Shown here in pieces: positions 32,530 to 46,137 of a stretch of DNA of 64,000 nucleotides (the first letter of the stretch is position 1; the number at the start of each line of letters is the position of its first letter). Origin of the DNA: Pyrus communis. Its lineage: Eukaryota; Streptophyta; Magnoliopsida; Rosales; Rosaceae. The notes beneath the pieces were generated by a model. The model was not told where the DNA came from, did no database searches, and was given only the letters and a program-made list of their open reading frames with translations. The DNA is taken from positions 24,240,735 through 24,304,734 of the forward strand of contig NC_084806.1 of assembly GCF_963583255.1 (NCBI RefSeq). The letters are read 5' to 3'. The position numbers and the translations under genes are program-made.

Positions 32530-34455
32530 CGATATGAGCATATTTATGCTACTTAGTTATGTTGTTTCCTTGCATTTAGTTAGCTACTTACTACTTATTA
32601 TAGTGTTTTAAGCTATTTTCGTGTGATTGTAGGTCCTAATGGCAAAGTTGGCAAGAAAGTGCATTTTGGAGCCATTTGGAGCAGTTTTGGGCATCAATTG
32701 GATAACTTGTGAGTGGAGCAAGATGGATAGACGAATTTGAAGACCAAAGGTGTCTAGGAATGTGCTAAAGAGTGGGAGAAGCAAAATTGGAAGTTTTGAA
32801 GATAAGGAATCAACTACAAAGAAGGAACCTTATCCTATCTTATCCAAAATATTATCTAAACAACCTTATCCTATGTTATCCTAACCTAATCTTGTTTTAC
32901 CTTATTTCTAGCTGCAAGGGGACCTAAATACTTGATTTCTAGAAGCCTTATCTGCTCCTAAAAATGTGCCGCACCCTTCCCCTTTATCTCTTCTAGAAGT
33001 ACCAAAATCTGCCACAAAATACAAAGTTTCTAGAAGCCCTAATTTCTGGCAAATTTCCCTAACCTTTTTCCTCTTGGATTCTGAATTGAATTGGCCTTAT
33101 TCCTTGTGGATCTGGATTGTGCAAAGCCTTTTCATAAATTAGTTAGGTTTTGACCTTTTTCTTGAGGCCCAAGCTTTATGCCGCACCCTAGTCTTTCTCT
33201 CACCTAATTTCTACCAAACCCTAGACCTAATTCTGATTTCCCTAGGGTTTTCTCATGCATCATACATATATATACATTTGTGCAACCCCAAATAGGGGGG
33301 GAGAACTTAGAGAGAAAATCAAAAAATTCAATTTGTGCCGCAGCAAGGAGAAAAAAGGAAGGGAGAAGCCTTTGTGCAGTGCCTATGCCCAAGCTTTTGG
33401 GAGTGTTTGAGCGTCTCTGGGGTGTCTTCTATCCTTGTTTTAGTTTTACAATTATGTTGATTTCATTGTTAATTTCTGCAATCATGTGGAACTAATTTCC
33501 TTATAGTTGGAGGAGAATTCGAAGCCATGATTATATGTTTTATATGAATTGATTACATCCAGTTATTGTCTCTTAAGTCTTGAATGTGATTTGCTTATCT
33601 GAGTTATCAAAACTTGTTTATGTATGTTGGTTGAGAGTCAACACTTAATTTGCATGCATGAATTTGATGCTAGAGTATAAGGGAATTTCACCTAATCGTT
33701 ATTTGCTTATATTCACAAGTAGTAGAGGTTGCTAGTCACAGTCATGTTAAGTGAATCCTTGGCATAAGTCTCATGTGTTTCATAGTGATGAATACCTTGT
33801 CAATGCTTATGATTTTCATAGAACTTCATGACTTTTGATATGTATCTTTATTATGCGGTTCATATAGAGAACTTGAGAAAGATAATTTGCTTGCGATGCG
33901 TATTCCATCCAATTCAATGAGTTAAGGAAAATCTGAAAGTTAATTTATGCTTTTCATGGTCAATTTGGGGCATTGTCATTCATAGTCTAAAGGAATAATA
34001 ACTAGAAATTGGTTTGTATGCATATTGCATGTGTGGAGATGAACCCTCTAACTAGTCTTTCACCCATTCAATTCACCCAAATTCGTTTTTACAAAGTATT
34101 TTTTGCAAAGTTTCTATTTTAAGTTTTAAATTCGTCAAAAACAATCCCCCTTTCATTTAGTCTTGTTATTTGAGTCAAAATCTATTTTATTTTAGTCTTT
34201 TGAGTCAAGTTAAGTTTTATTTTCGTCATAATCACTTGTTAGGTCTAGAATTGAGTCTTTTTTATTGTTTGTTGCTGTTTTGAGTGATTTGAGTCAGTTT
34301 TGAGTCTATAGAGTCTAATTTAGTGTTTTTGAGTCTTATTTGTGTTGATTAGCATCCCTAGTTAATCCCTGGTCTAGAACGATCCCTACTTGCATATATA
34401 CTACAATTGTCATCAATAGGGTTTAATTTGTGTGTCAAGTTAATTTTCACATCAC
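32530..34455 (+). repeat. Solo LTR inserted in gag of element F
   Basis: 1926 bp, CGATATGAGCATATTTATGC...AATTTTCACATCA, with the first base mutated from the family start TGATA. It is flanked by CAGAA (32525-32529) and CAAAA (34456-34460), a duplication with one mismatch, which suggests an older event. It is the same family as the solo LTR at 16013-17868 in opposite orientation. Confidence 0.88.
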
Positions 34456-34460
34456 AAAAC

Positions 34461-35827
34461 TAACCAAAGAGAAGAAGCGGCATCTATTAACATGGTCAAA
34501 GTCTAGAGAATGATTGATTCGGCCTTAAAAAAGGGGTTGAAGTTCCCAAAATTCATTCACCCATATCTAGCCTTTATAGAAAGGTTCGAGTGTCCTAAGG
34601 GATTCAAGATTCCAGACTTTAGCTTTTTTGCGGAGAATCATCCTTATCCTCATTAGAACACATGGCTTGATTCACCGCTCAATGTGGAGATGTTAACAGT
34701 GACTTTCATAAACTACGACTGTTTAATTTCTCGTTGACCGACTCAGCATTCGCATGGTACATCAACCTTCCACCCAACTCCATCTAAAGCTAGGAGGAAT
34801 TAGTAGAGAAATTTCATGAGTAATTTTATCGGCCAGGGATGGAAATGTCAATCTCTTCTTTGGCCTGGATGGTTTAATCATCCGATGAGTCACCAATGGA
34901 CTATCTTACGAGATTAAGTTGGTAAGAAATTGGTGCTGAGTACCCCTCCTTGAAGTCGAGTTTGTTAGGCTTGCCCTAAATGGCCTGGATGTGGAGTACA
35001 AAAAGAAATTCTTGGGGCCAAACTTTCGAGATATGTACAAATTGGCTCAACATGTCGAGCAATATGATTACTTGCTTCGAGAAGAGAAGATCTCGAAGTC
35101 CCCAACTCGAGGGACAATCTACAAGAACCCAACGGTAAGTTATGCATCGGCCGAAGGCGAGGAATCCTAATATGCCAGTATAGATGCGGTCGAGATAGTC
35201 ATTGACAAACCATACGTATGCAAAGCGTTAGCTCACACCAACTCCAAAGATGTCAAAACTCTCTCGGCTTATGCGAAGGTTGCCGTCAAAACGTCAAAGG
35301 TTAATACATTTAACATCACGAAGGCTAATGCCATTTTTGACCAGTTGTTACTCGCAAAAATCGTCAAGCTTTGGCCAGGGCATAATATCCCCAAGGCTGA
35401 AGATTTGAAAGGAAAAACGTATTGCAAATACCACAAGTCAAACAAGCATACGACAAACAATTGTGTTGTATTTCGCAACGCCATCCAAAGCTGGATTGAC
35501 AATGGCAAACTTAAGTTTCCTGAGAAATCTCAAATGATCATTGACGTCGATCCTTTCCCTACGGCAATGGTAAGCATGGTAGATGCTCACCTACCCAAGG
35601 ACAAGAGAAAGGGAAAAACCGAGTTCATCCCAAAGCAGTACGTCCCTAAGCAAAATTCTCGACCGCGATTGAAGGTCGATCTATCCTCAGACGAGCCATC
35701 CAGATACTTTTTAAACCTAGCTTATGCCGAGTCAATGTCAGACTCCAGCACAGAGGAAACTAATGGGCCGTTGGTTTTATATAGTCAATGCAAATCAAAC
35801 ATCATCATAACTAAACCAAAGGAATAG
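34461..35827 (+). pseudogene. Gag of element F (Tat lineage), degraded
   Basis: After the solo LTR, broken frames carry gag text such as LALNGLDVEYKKKFLG and FRDMYKLAQHVEQYDYLL. From 35171 to 35827 the frame is open and holds the knuckle-like KTYCKYHKSNKHTTNNCVVF and a basic, charged tail. Stops at 35168-35170 and earlier frameshifts make it non-functional. Confidence 0.82.
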
Positions 35828-36754
35828 CCACTTCGGGCTGAAGCACCGTAACTGGCGTCTGCAACTGCGACAACATTTGAAAAGGTGCTTGGTGCAGGCC
35901 AACACCAGAAAGTTTTCGTTAGGCTCGGCCCTTAAACACAGAATAGCTGGTCGCCTTCGGCTAGACGACGACTCGATTTAGACACACTATTTTACAATGA
36001 CAATTATTATGCGCGCAACTTTGGAAACTCGAGTTCACCCGCAAACCAGCAAACTTTCAAGCCACCTAAGCCATGCAACCATCGTTGGTATAGCTATAAC
36101 TCCCATACCGATGTATATACTGCGTTGTCCAAGTCGCAAAAATGCCCCGCCAGAGAATAGAATGTATGGCTCGCTGACGAATGGCCAGGCCACTTCGGCT
36201 ACCAAATGGCAGTCGAAAGAAACAATGGGTAATGAAGATGACCAACAATTTTCGGCAATCATGGCGAGCTGCTTCAAGGAAAGAAGGTGATCGATCATGA
36301 TTTTGAAACCACAATTGAATAATCTGAGAAGCGAATCAAACTTTTTCTTTGGCCCGGGGAGATGAAAGTATGCCTCGAGCACTTCCGGAAGGAAGCTGAA
36401 AGCAAACTTCCTCCATTACCCCCGCAAATGCCTCTAATCAAAGTCTGACAGAATCTCCATCCGCCATTTCTAGGTAAAGCTCTGGAATACATGTGGGAGT
36501 TTTACAAGAAGCATTCGGCTAATGACTTGTACGGTCTGGAAAAAGCATGCCAAGAGGCTTTTGATCTGGCAAAAGCATGCCAACCACTTCCGAACCAAAT
36601 TCCTAGATGGCGACGTGATTGCCGAGGAGGCTATGCAAGTCGATTTTGTGGCTACCGAAGAGATTGAGCAAGTAAACAAAGATGATAACTTAAAAAATCT
36701 TTCGCCGAACTGTTTCCCCGTTCTTCATCTGTTAATCTTCATAATTTAAAGTCG

Positions 36755-37129
36755 TTGTATGTCACGGCCCATATTGAAGGATACCCGATTTCCAAGATTT
36801 TTGTCGACTATGGAGCAATGGTCAACGTCATGCCTGTTTCTATCATGAAAACACTACGCCGTTCCAACGACGAACTCATTCCATCACGAGTAACCATGAG
36901 TAGCTTTGTCGGTGACAAATCTCAGACTAAGGGAGTGCTTTCTTTAAAGGTGAATATTGCAGGTCGAAATCATATGACCAAATTTTTTATAGTCGATTTA
37001 AAGACCGAGTATAATGCATTGCTCAGTCGGGATTGGATCCACCAGACTAGTTATATCCCTTTGTCATTATATCAAGTCCTCATCTTCTGGGATGGCAAAT
37101 TGATCGTAGTTCATTTGACCAACAATTAG
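36755..37129 (+). pseudogene. Aspartic protease domain of element F, active site altered
   Basis: Reads GYPISKIFVDYGAMVNVMP and later YNALLSRDWIHQ, the two hallmarks of plant Ty3/gypsy proteases. The active-site triplet is DYG where the family has DTG or DSG, so catalysis is probably lost. It is flanked by stops and frameshifts; the preceding 35828-36754 is non-coding debris of the gag-protease linker. Confidence 0.85.
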
Positions 37130-37531
37130 CCATTTGAAGCTAATATGATTCAGGCTCGCTATTACGATGATCACGTCGGCTACATCACCTGCAATGTTTT
37201 AACAAAGAAAGATAGCCAAATCAGATTTTAGTTTAGAAAGCCATTGAGGTTGGCATTGAGATTGTTCACAAGGATTCAGTGAGACTCGGGTTAGCTAACA
37301 CAATTGATGATCCTGATGTCTGATACCAAACAAGATAAACGCTAGGTCACAGTTTCATCTATCATTGAACGTATGCTGGCTCATTGGTATACTATTTCCA
37401 AGCAATTGAATTCTGGCGTGAACTTAGTAGAGTTCCTTGCCGAATGAGACAACGGTCCAGTCTTATCACTTGATAAAGTCCAAGTTGCCCCAGCCGAGCT
37501 CGAAGATAAACGGCCCCAAGTCAAAGATCCA

Positions 37532-39148
37532 TTGGATGAAATGAATGTTAGAACGGCTGATGACCTTCAACCTTTGTTTATTAGTTCTTTGTTGCCCCAA
37601 CCTATGAAAACTGATCTTTATAAATTACTCGAAGAATTTAAAGATTGTTTTGCTTGGAGTTACCATGAAATGCCTGGCTTAGACCGAATGCTCGTCGAGC
37701 ATGAATTACTCATCAAGGTTGGTTGTAAACCTTTCCGCCAACCCCCCCCCCCCCCCCGATGATTCTCGACCGAAGTTTAACTCGGCATAAAAGATGAACT
37801 CATTCAACTTTTAAAAGTCGGGTTTATTCGGACAGCTCGATACATCGAATGGTTGGAAAATATTGTCCCAATTTTAAAGAAAAGTGGTGTTCTACATATT
37901 TGCATTGGTTTTCGTAATTTGAACTTGGCAACCCCTAAAGACGAATATACAATGTTAATTTTAGACTTGTTAATTGACGTTGCAGCAAACCACGAGATCT
38001 TATTTATCATGGACGGCCATGCTGGTTACAACCAGATTTTCATTGCAGCAAACCACAAAACTGCTTTTCGTTGCCTTGAGGCACTCGGGACCTACAAATG
38101 GGTCATCATGCCTTTCGGACTTAAGAACGCTAGTGCCACATATCAACGTGCTATGAATACTATTTTTCATAACCTGATTGGCACAATCGTTGAAGTATAT
38201 ATTGATGATGTTGTGGTCAAATCGAAGCACCGTCGAACACATTTAGATGATATTCGGCAAGTTTTCCTTTGAATGCACCAACATAACCTTAAAATGAACC
38301 TTGCCAAATGCGCATTTGGTGTGTCAGCAGCCACCTTCTTGGGTTTTCTTGTACATCATCGTGGCATTGAGGTGGATGAGAATAAAGCTCGAGTGATCAT
38401 TGATTCTCCACCCCCGACAAGTAAAAAGCAATTACAATCCTTACTCGGCAAAATCAATTTCCTTTGCTGTTTCATTTCTAACTCAGCGGGGAAAATGAAG
38501 GCATTCTCCATGCTCTTGAAACTTAAGGATTCTGACAAATTTGAATGGCGCGAAGAGTATCAGGATGCTTTCACGCAAATCAAGGTCTCCCTCACTACCT
38601 AACCTGTCCTCATGCCACCTCAGCACGGAAAACCTCTTAAGTTGTATATCTCGGTGGCTGAGGAATCCATTGGCTGTGTTTTTGCACAGGACAACAACAG
38701 TGGGCGGAAGCAAGCCATTTTTTATCTTAGTTGGAATCTCAAGTCTATTGACATAAATTATTCAGTTGTCGAGAAACTCTGTTTGGCTTTATTCTTCACT
38801 GCATCTAAGCTTAGGCATTACATGTTCCCTTTCGTTACTCAAGTCATTGCCCAAACAGATGTTATTCACTATATGCTTACTTGGCAAATAGTAAAAGGTT
38901 GAATTGGGAAATGGACAATGGCGCTGTTCAAATTTCGTTTGCAATATGTGCCCCAAAAAGCTGTCAAAGGACAGTCCCTGGCTGATTTCTTAGCTCAACA
39001 TCCCTCCCCATATTGTTTTGGGGGCAACGACGTCGAAATTGGCATAGTGGAAACACGTGATAATTATTGGACAATGTATTTTGATGGCTCTAGTACCTCG
39101 ACCTCGGCCGGCGTTGGAATTGTCATCCAGTCCCCTGATCACTACTGA
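37532..39148 (+). pseudogene. Reverse transcriptase and RNase H of element F, frameshifted
   Basis: Segments in order: DLYKLLEEFKDCFAW (37612 onward), a frameshift at a poly(C) run (37742-37757), then FIMDGHAGYNQI and MPFGLKNASATYQRAM and the catalytic VYIDDVVVKS. A stop at 38270-38272 follows, then TFLGFLVHHRGIEV, another stop near 38600, the RNase H text FTASKLRHYMFPF and a second RNase H-like start (YWTMYFDGSSTSTSAGVGIV). An additional RNase H after the first is characteristic of the Tat lineage. At least three stops and one frameshift make the gene dead. Confidence 0.88.
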
Positions 39149-39724
39149 TTGTATTTTCTCTTAAATTGGATTTCAACTGTACAAATAATTAGGCCAAATA
39201 TGAAGCCCTTATCATCGACCTTAATGTCCTTCACGACTTGAGGGCAGCCTGCGTGCTCGTCCTTGTGATTCAAAACTTGTGATTAACCAACTTAATGGGA
39301 TTTTTCGTTGCAAGAGTTGTATTCTGGCGCCCTATCATATGGTTGACAGCTATTTAGTCGAATTGTTTGTAGGCATTAGGTTCAAGCACATCTCATGATT
39401 TTGAAATACCGACGTAGACGAGTTGACTCAAATAGCCTCTGAAGCATAACTCATGGGGGGGCGAACTAGGTCAGGTCACACTAGTAGTGCGACGACCATA
39501 CTTGACCTTGGTTAATCAACAAGTTCTCTAACATGACCACATAATCCGTACACGAGTTATGTCCCTACCTTCGTTGTTGGAATGAGAGGATTCTATAGAT
39601 ATCTGCATAGTCGAGACATTACTAAACGACTGGAGAAGATTAATTATGTAGTATCTCGATAATCTTAGTGGCAAACACGACCATAAGACGAGGGTACATG
39701 CCACGAATTACGTAATGTATCAAA
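39149..39724 (+). other. Degraded pol segment of element F between RNase H and integrase
   Basis: Position and faint similarity suggest the remainder of the second RNase H and the integrase N-terminus, but stops occur in all frames and no motif longer than a few residues is secure. Confidence 0.5.
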
Positions 39725-40880
39725 ATGAACTATACTGAAAACGTGAACATAGTCTGTTGTTATTGTGCCTCGATCCGGAAGAAGCCGACCAAGCTATTAC
39801 AGAAATACACAAAGGAATATGTGGGGTTCATCAATCCGGATGCAAAACATGATGGTTGCTCTATCGACTGGCCAAGCATGTTAAAAGATTGCATTAAATA
39901 CGTACAAGGTTGTGTACAATGTCAAATCCATGGACCCATACAAAGGGTCTCAACCGACTTACTTCACTTAGTTACCAAGCCATGGTCGTTCAGAGGATGG
40001 GCCATGGATGTAATCGACATGATTGCGATGTCTTCCGGAGCAGCAAAGCATGCATGGATACTCGTAGCAACTGACTACTTCACCAAGTGGGTCGAAGCGA
40101 AATAATACACCGAGTTATCATCTAAAGAAGTTTGCAATTTTCTAGAAGAAAACATTGTGATGAGATTCGGCATACCAGAAACAATTATAATGGACAGCGA
40201 CACGATTTTTACAGCCGACAGGTTTAAAGAATACGCGGTGAGTTTGAAAATTCGGCTCGATCAGTCCACGCCGTATTATCCACAAGCAAACGGACATGCT
40301 AAAGCAAGTAATAAAGTTTTAATCGGTATTCTTGAGAAAATGATAAAAGAAAAGCCTGCCATGTGGTATTTGAAGTTAAATGAGGCATTATGGGCATATC
40401 GAACTTCACTTCGATCAACAACAGGGATGACCCCATATGCGCTAACTTATGGACATGACGCAATGTTACCAGTCCAGCTAAGTATAAACTCGTTACGAGT
40501 ATTTGAACAAAGCAGTTTGTTCAGTGTCGATTATAGTCAGGTCATGAGGCAAGATTTGGAAGATCTGGAGGACGCTCGGCTCGATGCCTATAACTTACTA
40601 GTGGCGCAAAAAAAGATTGCCGAATAAGCTTAGAATTGACTGGTTTGGCAAAAAGGATTCGGTGAAGGTGAATGAGTATAGCAAACCGTGTTGCCAGTAG
40701 GGATTAAAGATCCTAGATTTGGGAAATGGTAGCCAAATTGGGAAGGACCATTCGTTGTCCGCAAAGTTCTCGGCAAAAGGGCATATTACCTCAATGATCG
40801 AACTGGTTTAGTTCATAAATTACTGATCAATAGGAAATTCTTAAAGAAATATTATTTGGTCACTTGGGAGATGCAAGAAT
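39725..40880 (+). pseudogene. Integrase of element F, degraded
   Basis: CIKYVQGCVQCQIHG is the zinc-binding CxxC part. The core shows WAMDVIDMI, ATDYFTKWVEAK (followed by a stop), GIPETIIMDSDTIF and TPYYPQANGHAKASNK. In the last motif the catalytic Glu position (A-E-A in the family) reads Lys. After 40627 the C-terminal part (WEGPFVVRKVLGKRAYYL) persists in another frame to about 40880. It has no chromodomain, as expected for Tat elements. Confidence 0.87.
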
Positions 40881-40949
40881 AAAGAATTTATTTCATTGAT
40901 TTTCAAAGGGCATACATATAGAATTACAAATAAAAATCCACAAGGTTAC

Positions 40950-41928
40950 AAGCCAGCATACAAAATCCTAAGGAGTCGAAGGAATAAAAGCTTCAAGAGC
41001 GACTTTCAGTTCTAACCACTTCACTTCGCCCATTATAACCTCGGTCTGGCATGTTCTTTTGTCAAGCTTTAGTTGCTCTATCCGTTTCGCGCCAGCCGCG
41101 TACTCTGTCAGTTAAGGTTCGTTCGACTCGAAATCCTTCTCAAGTTCAGAAGCAATGGCCGACCTTTAACGTTGAAGTTTGGTGATTTGACGATCAAGGT
41201 CAGCCAATCTTTCCTTCTTTGCCTTTATTGCCTCGAGCTCTGGTCAGATAGCTTCATGAATGAACATTGCGGCCTTGAGGTCGTCTTTTGCCTGAATAGC
41301 CTCCTCAAAAATAGTGAAATATTTTCGAGTTCTTTCCAGGACATAAAAAAGGATTATTTGTTAGTCGGGAAATCCAGCTAAAATGAAATGAGACATTACT
41401 AAAGGAAATTGTGATACCTCTTCTTCCAAGACGATCATCGGAGTCTTATTTGGATTTGGGGGATGGTTTTTTTTTTTTACCATGGTTGTCGCCTTCTCCA
41501 AAGCAGTAGCTGCTAAGACGACATCATGAGCAATGGCCAACCCCGGAGTTGCAAGACACTCGACCGTTGAGGTGACAATTGGTTCAACTTCAACGTCTTG
41601 CGTGGTGGGTTGAACCTCAATCGCCTGGCTTGTCGAAGGGTTTTACGGTACTTTTGTCGAGACTTTGACGACAAGATAAGGGAAAAAGAAACTAGGATTG
41701 GTTGCTTCTATGGTTTGACTTGAAATGACGTAAATCTCCTGCTCTCCCTTATTTGCCTTTTTCTTGAGGCACTTTTTAGGCCAAGCAATGTTGCCAGTTG
41801 TCCCGACCTTCGGGCGAGGCTATTTGCTCGATGCAATCGACACAGCAGTGGCCGCTACTGGAGTTGCAGTGGTGATCTTTTTAGCTAAGAGGGCATAATA
41901 GTTGTAGCTTTCTTTGGGGGAAGAGCAA
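40950..41928 (-). pseudogene. Antisense extra ORF of element F, C-terminal half
   Basis: Reading on the minus strand, broken frames give a low-complexity Ala/Thr/Lys region (ITTATPVAATAVSIASS, near 41835-41885) and then charged coiled-coil-like text (KAKKERLADLDRQITKLQRQ, near 41170-41230), finishing near 40970 with WLELKVALEAFIPS. It continues the antisense ORF at 51374-52950, from which it is separated by copia element G. Several stops are present. Confidence 0.6.
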
Positions 41929-41933
41929 GTTTC
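41929..41933. repeat. Target site duplication GTTTC of element G (left)
   Basis: GTTTC precedes the left LTR and recurs at 51369-51373. Confidence 0.93.
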
Positions 41934-43834
41934 TGTTGGAAATATGCCCTGAAAGTCAATCTTTGGAAGAAACCTTTCAGGACAATGTAATGATGTATAT
42001 ATGACTCTTATACGTCGGAAGGCAAAGATACTAATTAGGACTATCTCAATGAACGAAATATGTCCTAAATAATGAATCCATGGACAATGGATTGATGGAA
42101 GAAGTAATATAATGATGATTAGACTACAGAGACCTTCTTCTCATAACCATTATGTCCAAAAAGGTTCCTGGTCATAGGATTGTCGGAGGGATACTGACAA
42201 TGCATAGACCGGTACATACTATGTCTGCTTCAAATGGAAGGATGGAAAGTCTCATCCCATTCGTGTAGTGACACTAAGACAAGTATGTAGGTGCTCATTA
42301 AGAGAATGAGTTCACTGAACACAATCGAACGAGAGTACTTGCATGGAGGTCTACTCACATGTCAAGCAAGTAACTCTGAAGGTTGGAATAATGTAAGTAA
42401 TCCTTTGACTTGAGACATCATAGATGTCTAATGGTTAGGTCCTTGATCTTTGATCATGTCAAATGACATTCCATTGGAGTGTCCACGGCATTGTTGGGGT
42501 TAAGGTATCTAAACATGTAGGCATGTGAATGATCAACAAGGAATCTCTGATCCTCGTTATGAGAGGAAGAATACTCTGAGATATGATTCGGGAATCTTTG
42601 GCCGAAGTCTCGAGCGTAATAAAGGAAAACGTTCCTATGCGACTCAATTGAATCATATAAGAAAGCATAATCACATTAGGGGTTTGACATAGTATATCCA
42701 TACCCTAGTGATGTGATTGAGAGTATTGTTTTAGAGAAGGATCGAATTACATTGTAATTCCAACTGAATAGGTTCTCCGAATGAACTTCTACATTAGCTT
42801 GGGTAGCCATGATATATGTTTAGATGTCACTCATGGCTTGTGAGTTCTTCTAGATGATTAAATGTAGTCATCAAAGAAGAAGGTGAATTAAAAGTAAGTT
42901 TTAATTCACTAAGTGGATGGATTAAATATAATCAATTGGATTGGTGCCAATCACCTCACTGCCTTGCTAATTAGAACCTAAAAGATTGTTCACCAATACA
43001 CTCTTGTAGTGAGTAACTAATGGATGATGGAAATAATTAATTGGATTAATTAAGTGTTGTGATTAATTTAGAAAGTCTAAAGGAATCATAAAAGCGATAA
43101 AAGATCGTTTTGGGCTTAAAGAAATGTTCGGGTTTAATTGGGCCCATTGGGCCTAAACCCATTGGGCTTTTATTCAAGCATTTGATGACTTGAAATAATA
43201 AAAGCCCAAGGCCCAAACAACACTAAGAAGGCCGGCCAAAGAGAGGGAGAGAGAAGGTCAATTGTTGACTTGTTTCTTTATGTTATAAAAGGAACTTTAT
43301 AATGAAAGTTTCATAAGGGTTTTTTTTTTTGTGTGTTCAAAACAACAAAAGAGAAAAGAAAATAACTCTCTCTAACACTCAAAGGGCCGGCCACCATAGG
43401 GGGATTTTAGCTAATCATTTTATCACCCCTTTGGTTATTCCTTCATCCTTCTCACTACACTAGTGGGTGAGGATCTTTAGAGGTTTTCAATTTTGGAAAC
43501 TTGAAGAGAACCTAGGAGCACTCATTCTCAACAAAGTGGAAAAGGCAAGGAGGGAGGCTAGGCTCAAGGAGTTCAAGGAGCAAAGAGCTTGGAGGTGGTC
43601 CATCCTTGGTCTAAGATCTAGATCAAGAGGTATAAAACTACTCCTAAACTTTGTTCTTCAATAAATTGTTTTTGATGCATCATAAATAAACCTATGAATC
43701 TTGAAGGGGATTTTCATGACTAGAGCTTTAATATTAATTGATGACATGCTTCCGTTGTTTTCGTATATAAATTTTGAATTGTATATGCATGCTAGTCAAT
43801 AGAAATCCCACATAAATCTCATATTTTCCTTTCA
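41934..43834 (+). repeat. 5' LTR of element G
   Basis: 1901 bp, TGTTGGAAATATGCCCTGAA...ATTTTCCTTTCA. It is the same length as the right LTR. By eye about 14 substitutions and three small indels separate them, so this is a recent insertion. It contains the inverted repeat GGCCGGCC-type motifs near 43231 and 43385. Confidence 0.95.
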
Positions 43835-43836
43835 AG

Positions 43837-43849
43837 TGGTATCAGAGCC
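43837..43849 (+). other. Primer binding site of element G, tRNA-Met type
   Basis: TGGTATCAGAGCC, two bases after the LTR; standard for plant Ty1/copia elements. Confidence 0.93.
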
Positions 43850-46137
43850 AAAGGTTTATATTTGATGTGTCCTTTTGGATTTTATGCATATGGGTATTAA
43901 TTTTATGTTTGACATATTAGTTCTTCATTCAAAGTATGTTTATCTTTTGTTTTTCAAATGTTGAAAAATTGTGAATCAATAGTTGAAAAAGATATGTATG
44001 CAAAAGGTGTTTTGGATGCATGAATGAAGAGTGAGTTTAGAACAAATTTTGGGGTTTTGAATCATAGGGAGGGCACGGCAAAAGGGGATTTTTTGGCTAT
44101 GTGTTTGTGTTTTGTTTTGAACCTCACACACACACTTTGAAGCTAGAAAAATGTGTTCTTGAAGTTCTTGGTTATGTTCTTGGTGTTCATGGTTTTGTTT
44201 TTTGAAAATAGTTTTATTTAAGTTCATAAATTGTTTTATGGATTTGGATGATATTCTTATCATCAATATTTATTACAAAAGGTTTTTTCAATCCTAGACT
44301 TCTTTAGGATATTTTAAAACTTTTTCCCTAATTTCCTTAAAGCAAAATCAAGTGCAAGCATAATTTGAATTCTTTTTCTTCTTTATGTTGAAATAATGCA
44401 AGGTGGGTAAGACCTACCCACCTCCCCCTTCATATGGCCGGCCAAACTCAATGGATTTCCCACTTGAGGATCCTTTTGTAATCATGAAAAGTTTGGTTTT
44501 ACTTTTAGTATTTATGGTTTGACCCCTAACTTTTTCATATTTGCATTTAGACCCCTACTATTTAAAAATTGAAATGTTTGATTTTAATTTTGTTTAATGT
44601 TTAAACTCATCATTTAATTATGCCCATATGCACTAAATCTAATTGATTATGTTGCATTCCCTTTAATCATTTAATGTGATTAAGTAATTAGAAAATGGGT
44701 GACTATGGACTTATGCCTTAAACGATAATTGAGCTACGAGAATAAGGCGCTAAACTCAAATTGTTTGAACCTTGGGAATGTGTTTTATTTTCTATTTCAA
44801 TTGGACCTTATCATGTTTGACATTAATCTATCTCTCCCTCTTAGTATGTGTAATTTGTAGGAATTTGTACAAATCGGTTTGTAATTCTTATTACTTCTTA
44901 ATCTCTTTTAGTTAGTTGATTCCCTCTAGTACTAGACTAGAGTTTCTTTAACTATTGGTAAGGAGACATATTTAAAAGAGGGTTTTGACATGAGATAAAA
45001 AAATAAATAAATAAATAAATAAAATAAAAAAATTAAATGGGTCCAACACCCTAATTAGCAATGAATCATTGTCTTTCATTTCTAATGGCTCAATCAAAAA
45101 TGTTTTAATTGAATTGAAAGCACGTAATTAAATTGACACAACCTCCCCGAGATCTTATTCAACAATGTTGGCTCGTTGTTGAATTAACCAATAAGTCCAT
45201 GGTCATCCAAGAGCCTAAGATGACTATAAAGTCCAATTTCAAGGGAATGCAAAAACCGTAGTAGTAGTAGTTACTTCCAATATTTGAAAAATTCGTTTTT
45301 GATATTGATTTGTTTTTTCTCAAAATAAATAGTGGGAGTATCATACGCTACTAAACTAGAATGAATACAATTAGTAGTTATATGTATCTCCAATATTTTG
45401 AAAAATGTTTTGATATTGATTTGTTTTATGAAAACGAATAGTGGGGATATTGTATGCTACTAATTTCATTAAACTTTGGACTAGTAGTTATAATAGGACA
45501 CAATTTATTTGAATGTGTTTAAATAAATAAAATTGATGAGACCTTAAAATCCCTCAATCAAATACAATATTAAGTTGAAAGCGTAAGAGTGCTTTGAACA
45601 CTTTTTTCGTGGCCTTCCACCATGGTAGGCTCCAATCGTTTATGACTTGTACACCGCCTTCACCCTATCATGGGGGAGTGCAAAGTGCATGCTTATACTC
45701 AGGAGGAATCTATTTAAAGACATTTGATGTGGTGAAAATAGGCAACGAGTGTAACCAACATCGTATCATCGTGAGGTTATACTTGGACCCCTATCTAAAT
45801 CGGCATGGTGGGTAAGAACTTAACTAAGAAGAAATGGTGCCAACATCGTATCATCGTGAGGCATTATTCTCTAGAGGCCAATAAGATAGGTAATCACAAG
45901 AGGTTGTTGTGAATGGGTAAGTATACCCTCTCATTATTATTTTTGCTAGCCGACATCGTATCATCGTGAGGTGGGCTTGGTAATAGTGAGCCTCCTATAA
46001 CCTGCTAGGAGCTTTCTTTGAAATCTCCCGGATTCCATCTTGAGGGATATGGAATTTGCCAAAAATGGTGGGTGGTGTCATTCGGTTCAAAGACCCGAAT
46101 CGTGTGACTTAATCAACAATCAAACTAATTTATTTTA
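43850..46137 (+). other. Long untranslated leader of element G with 19-bp repeats
   Basis: 2.3 kb without a gene. Three exact copies of ACATCGTATCATCGTGAGG lie at 45758-45776, 45843-45861 and 45953-45971, shortly before gag. An AAAT run is at 45000-45030. Confidence 0.8.

Noticed and set aside
42459..42701. 80-codon minus-strand frame with a near-identical copy at 49993-50235, as a duplicated gene
   Set aside because: Both copies are at the same place in the two LTRs of G, so they are duplicated only because LTRs are.
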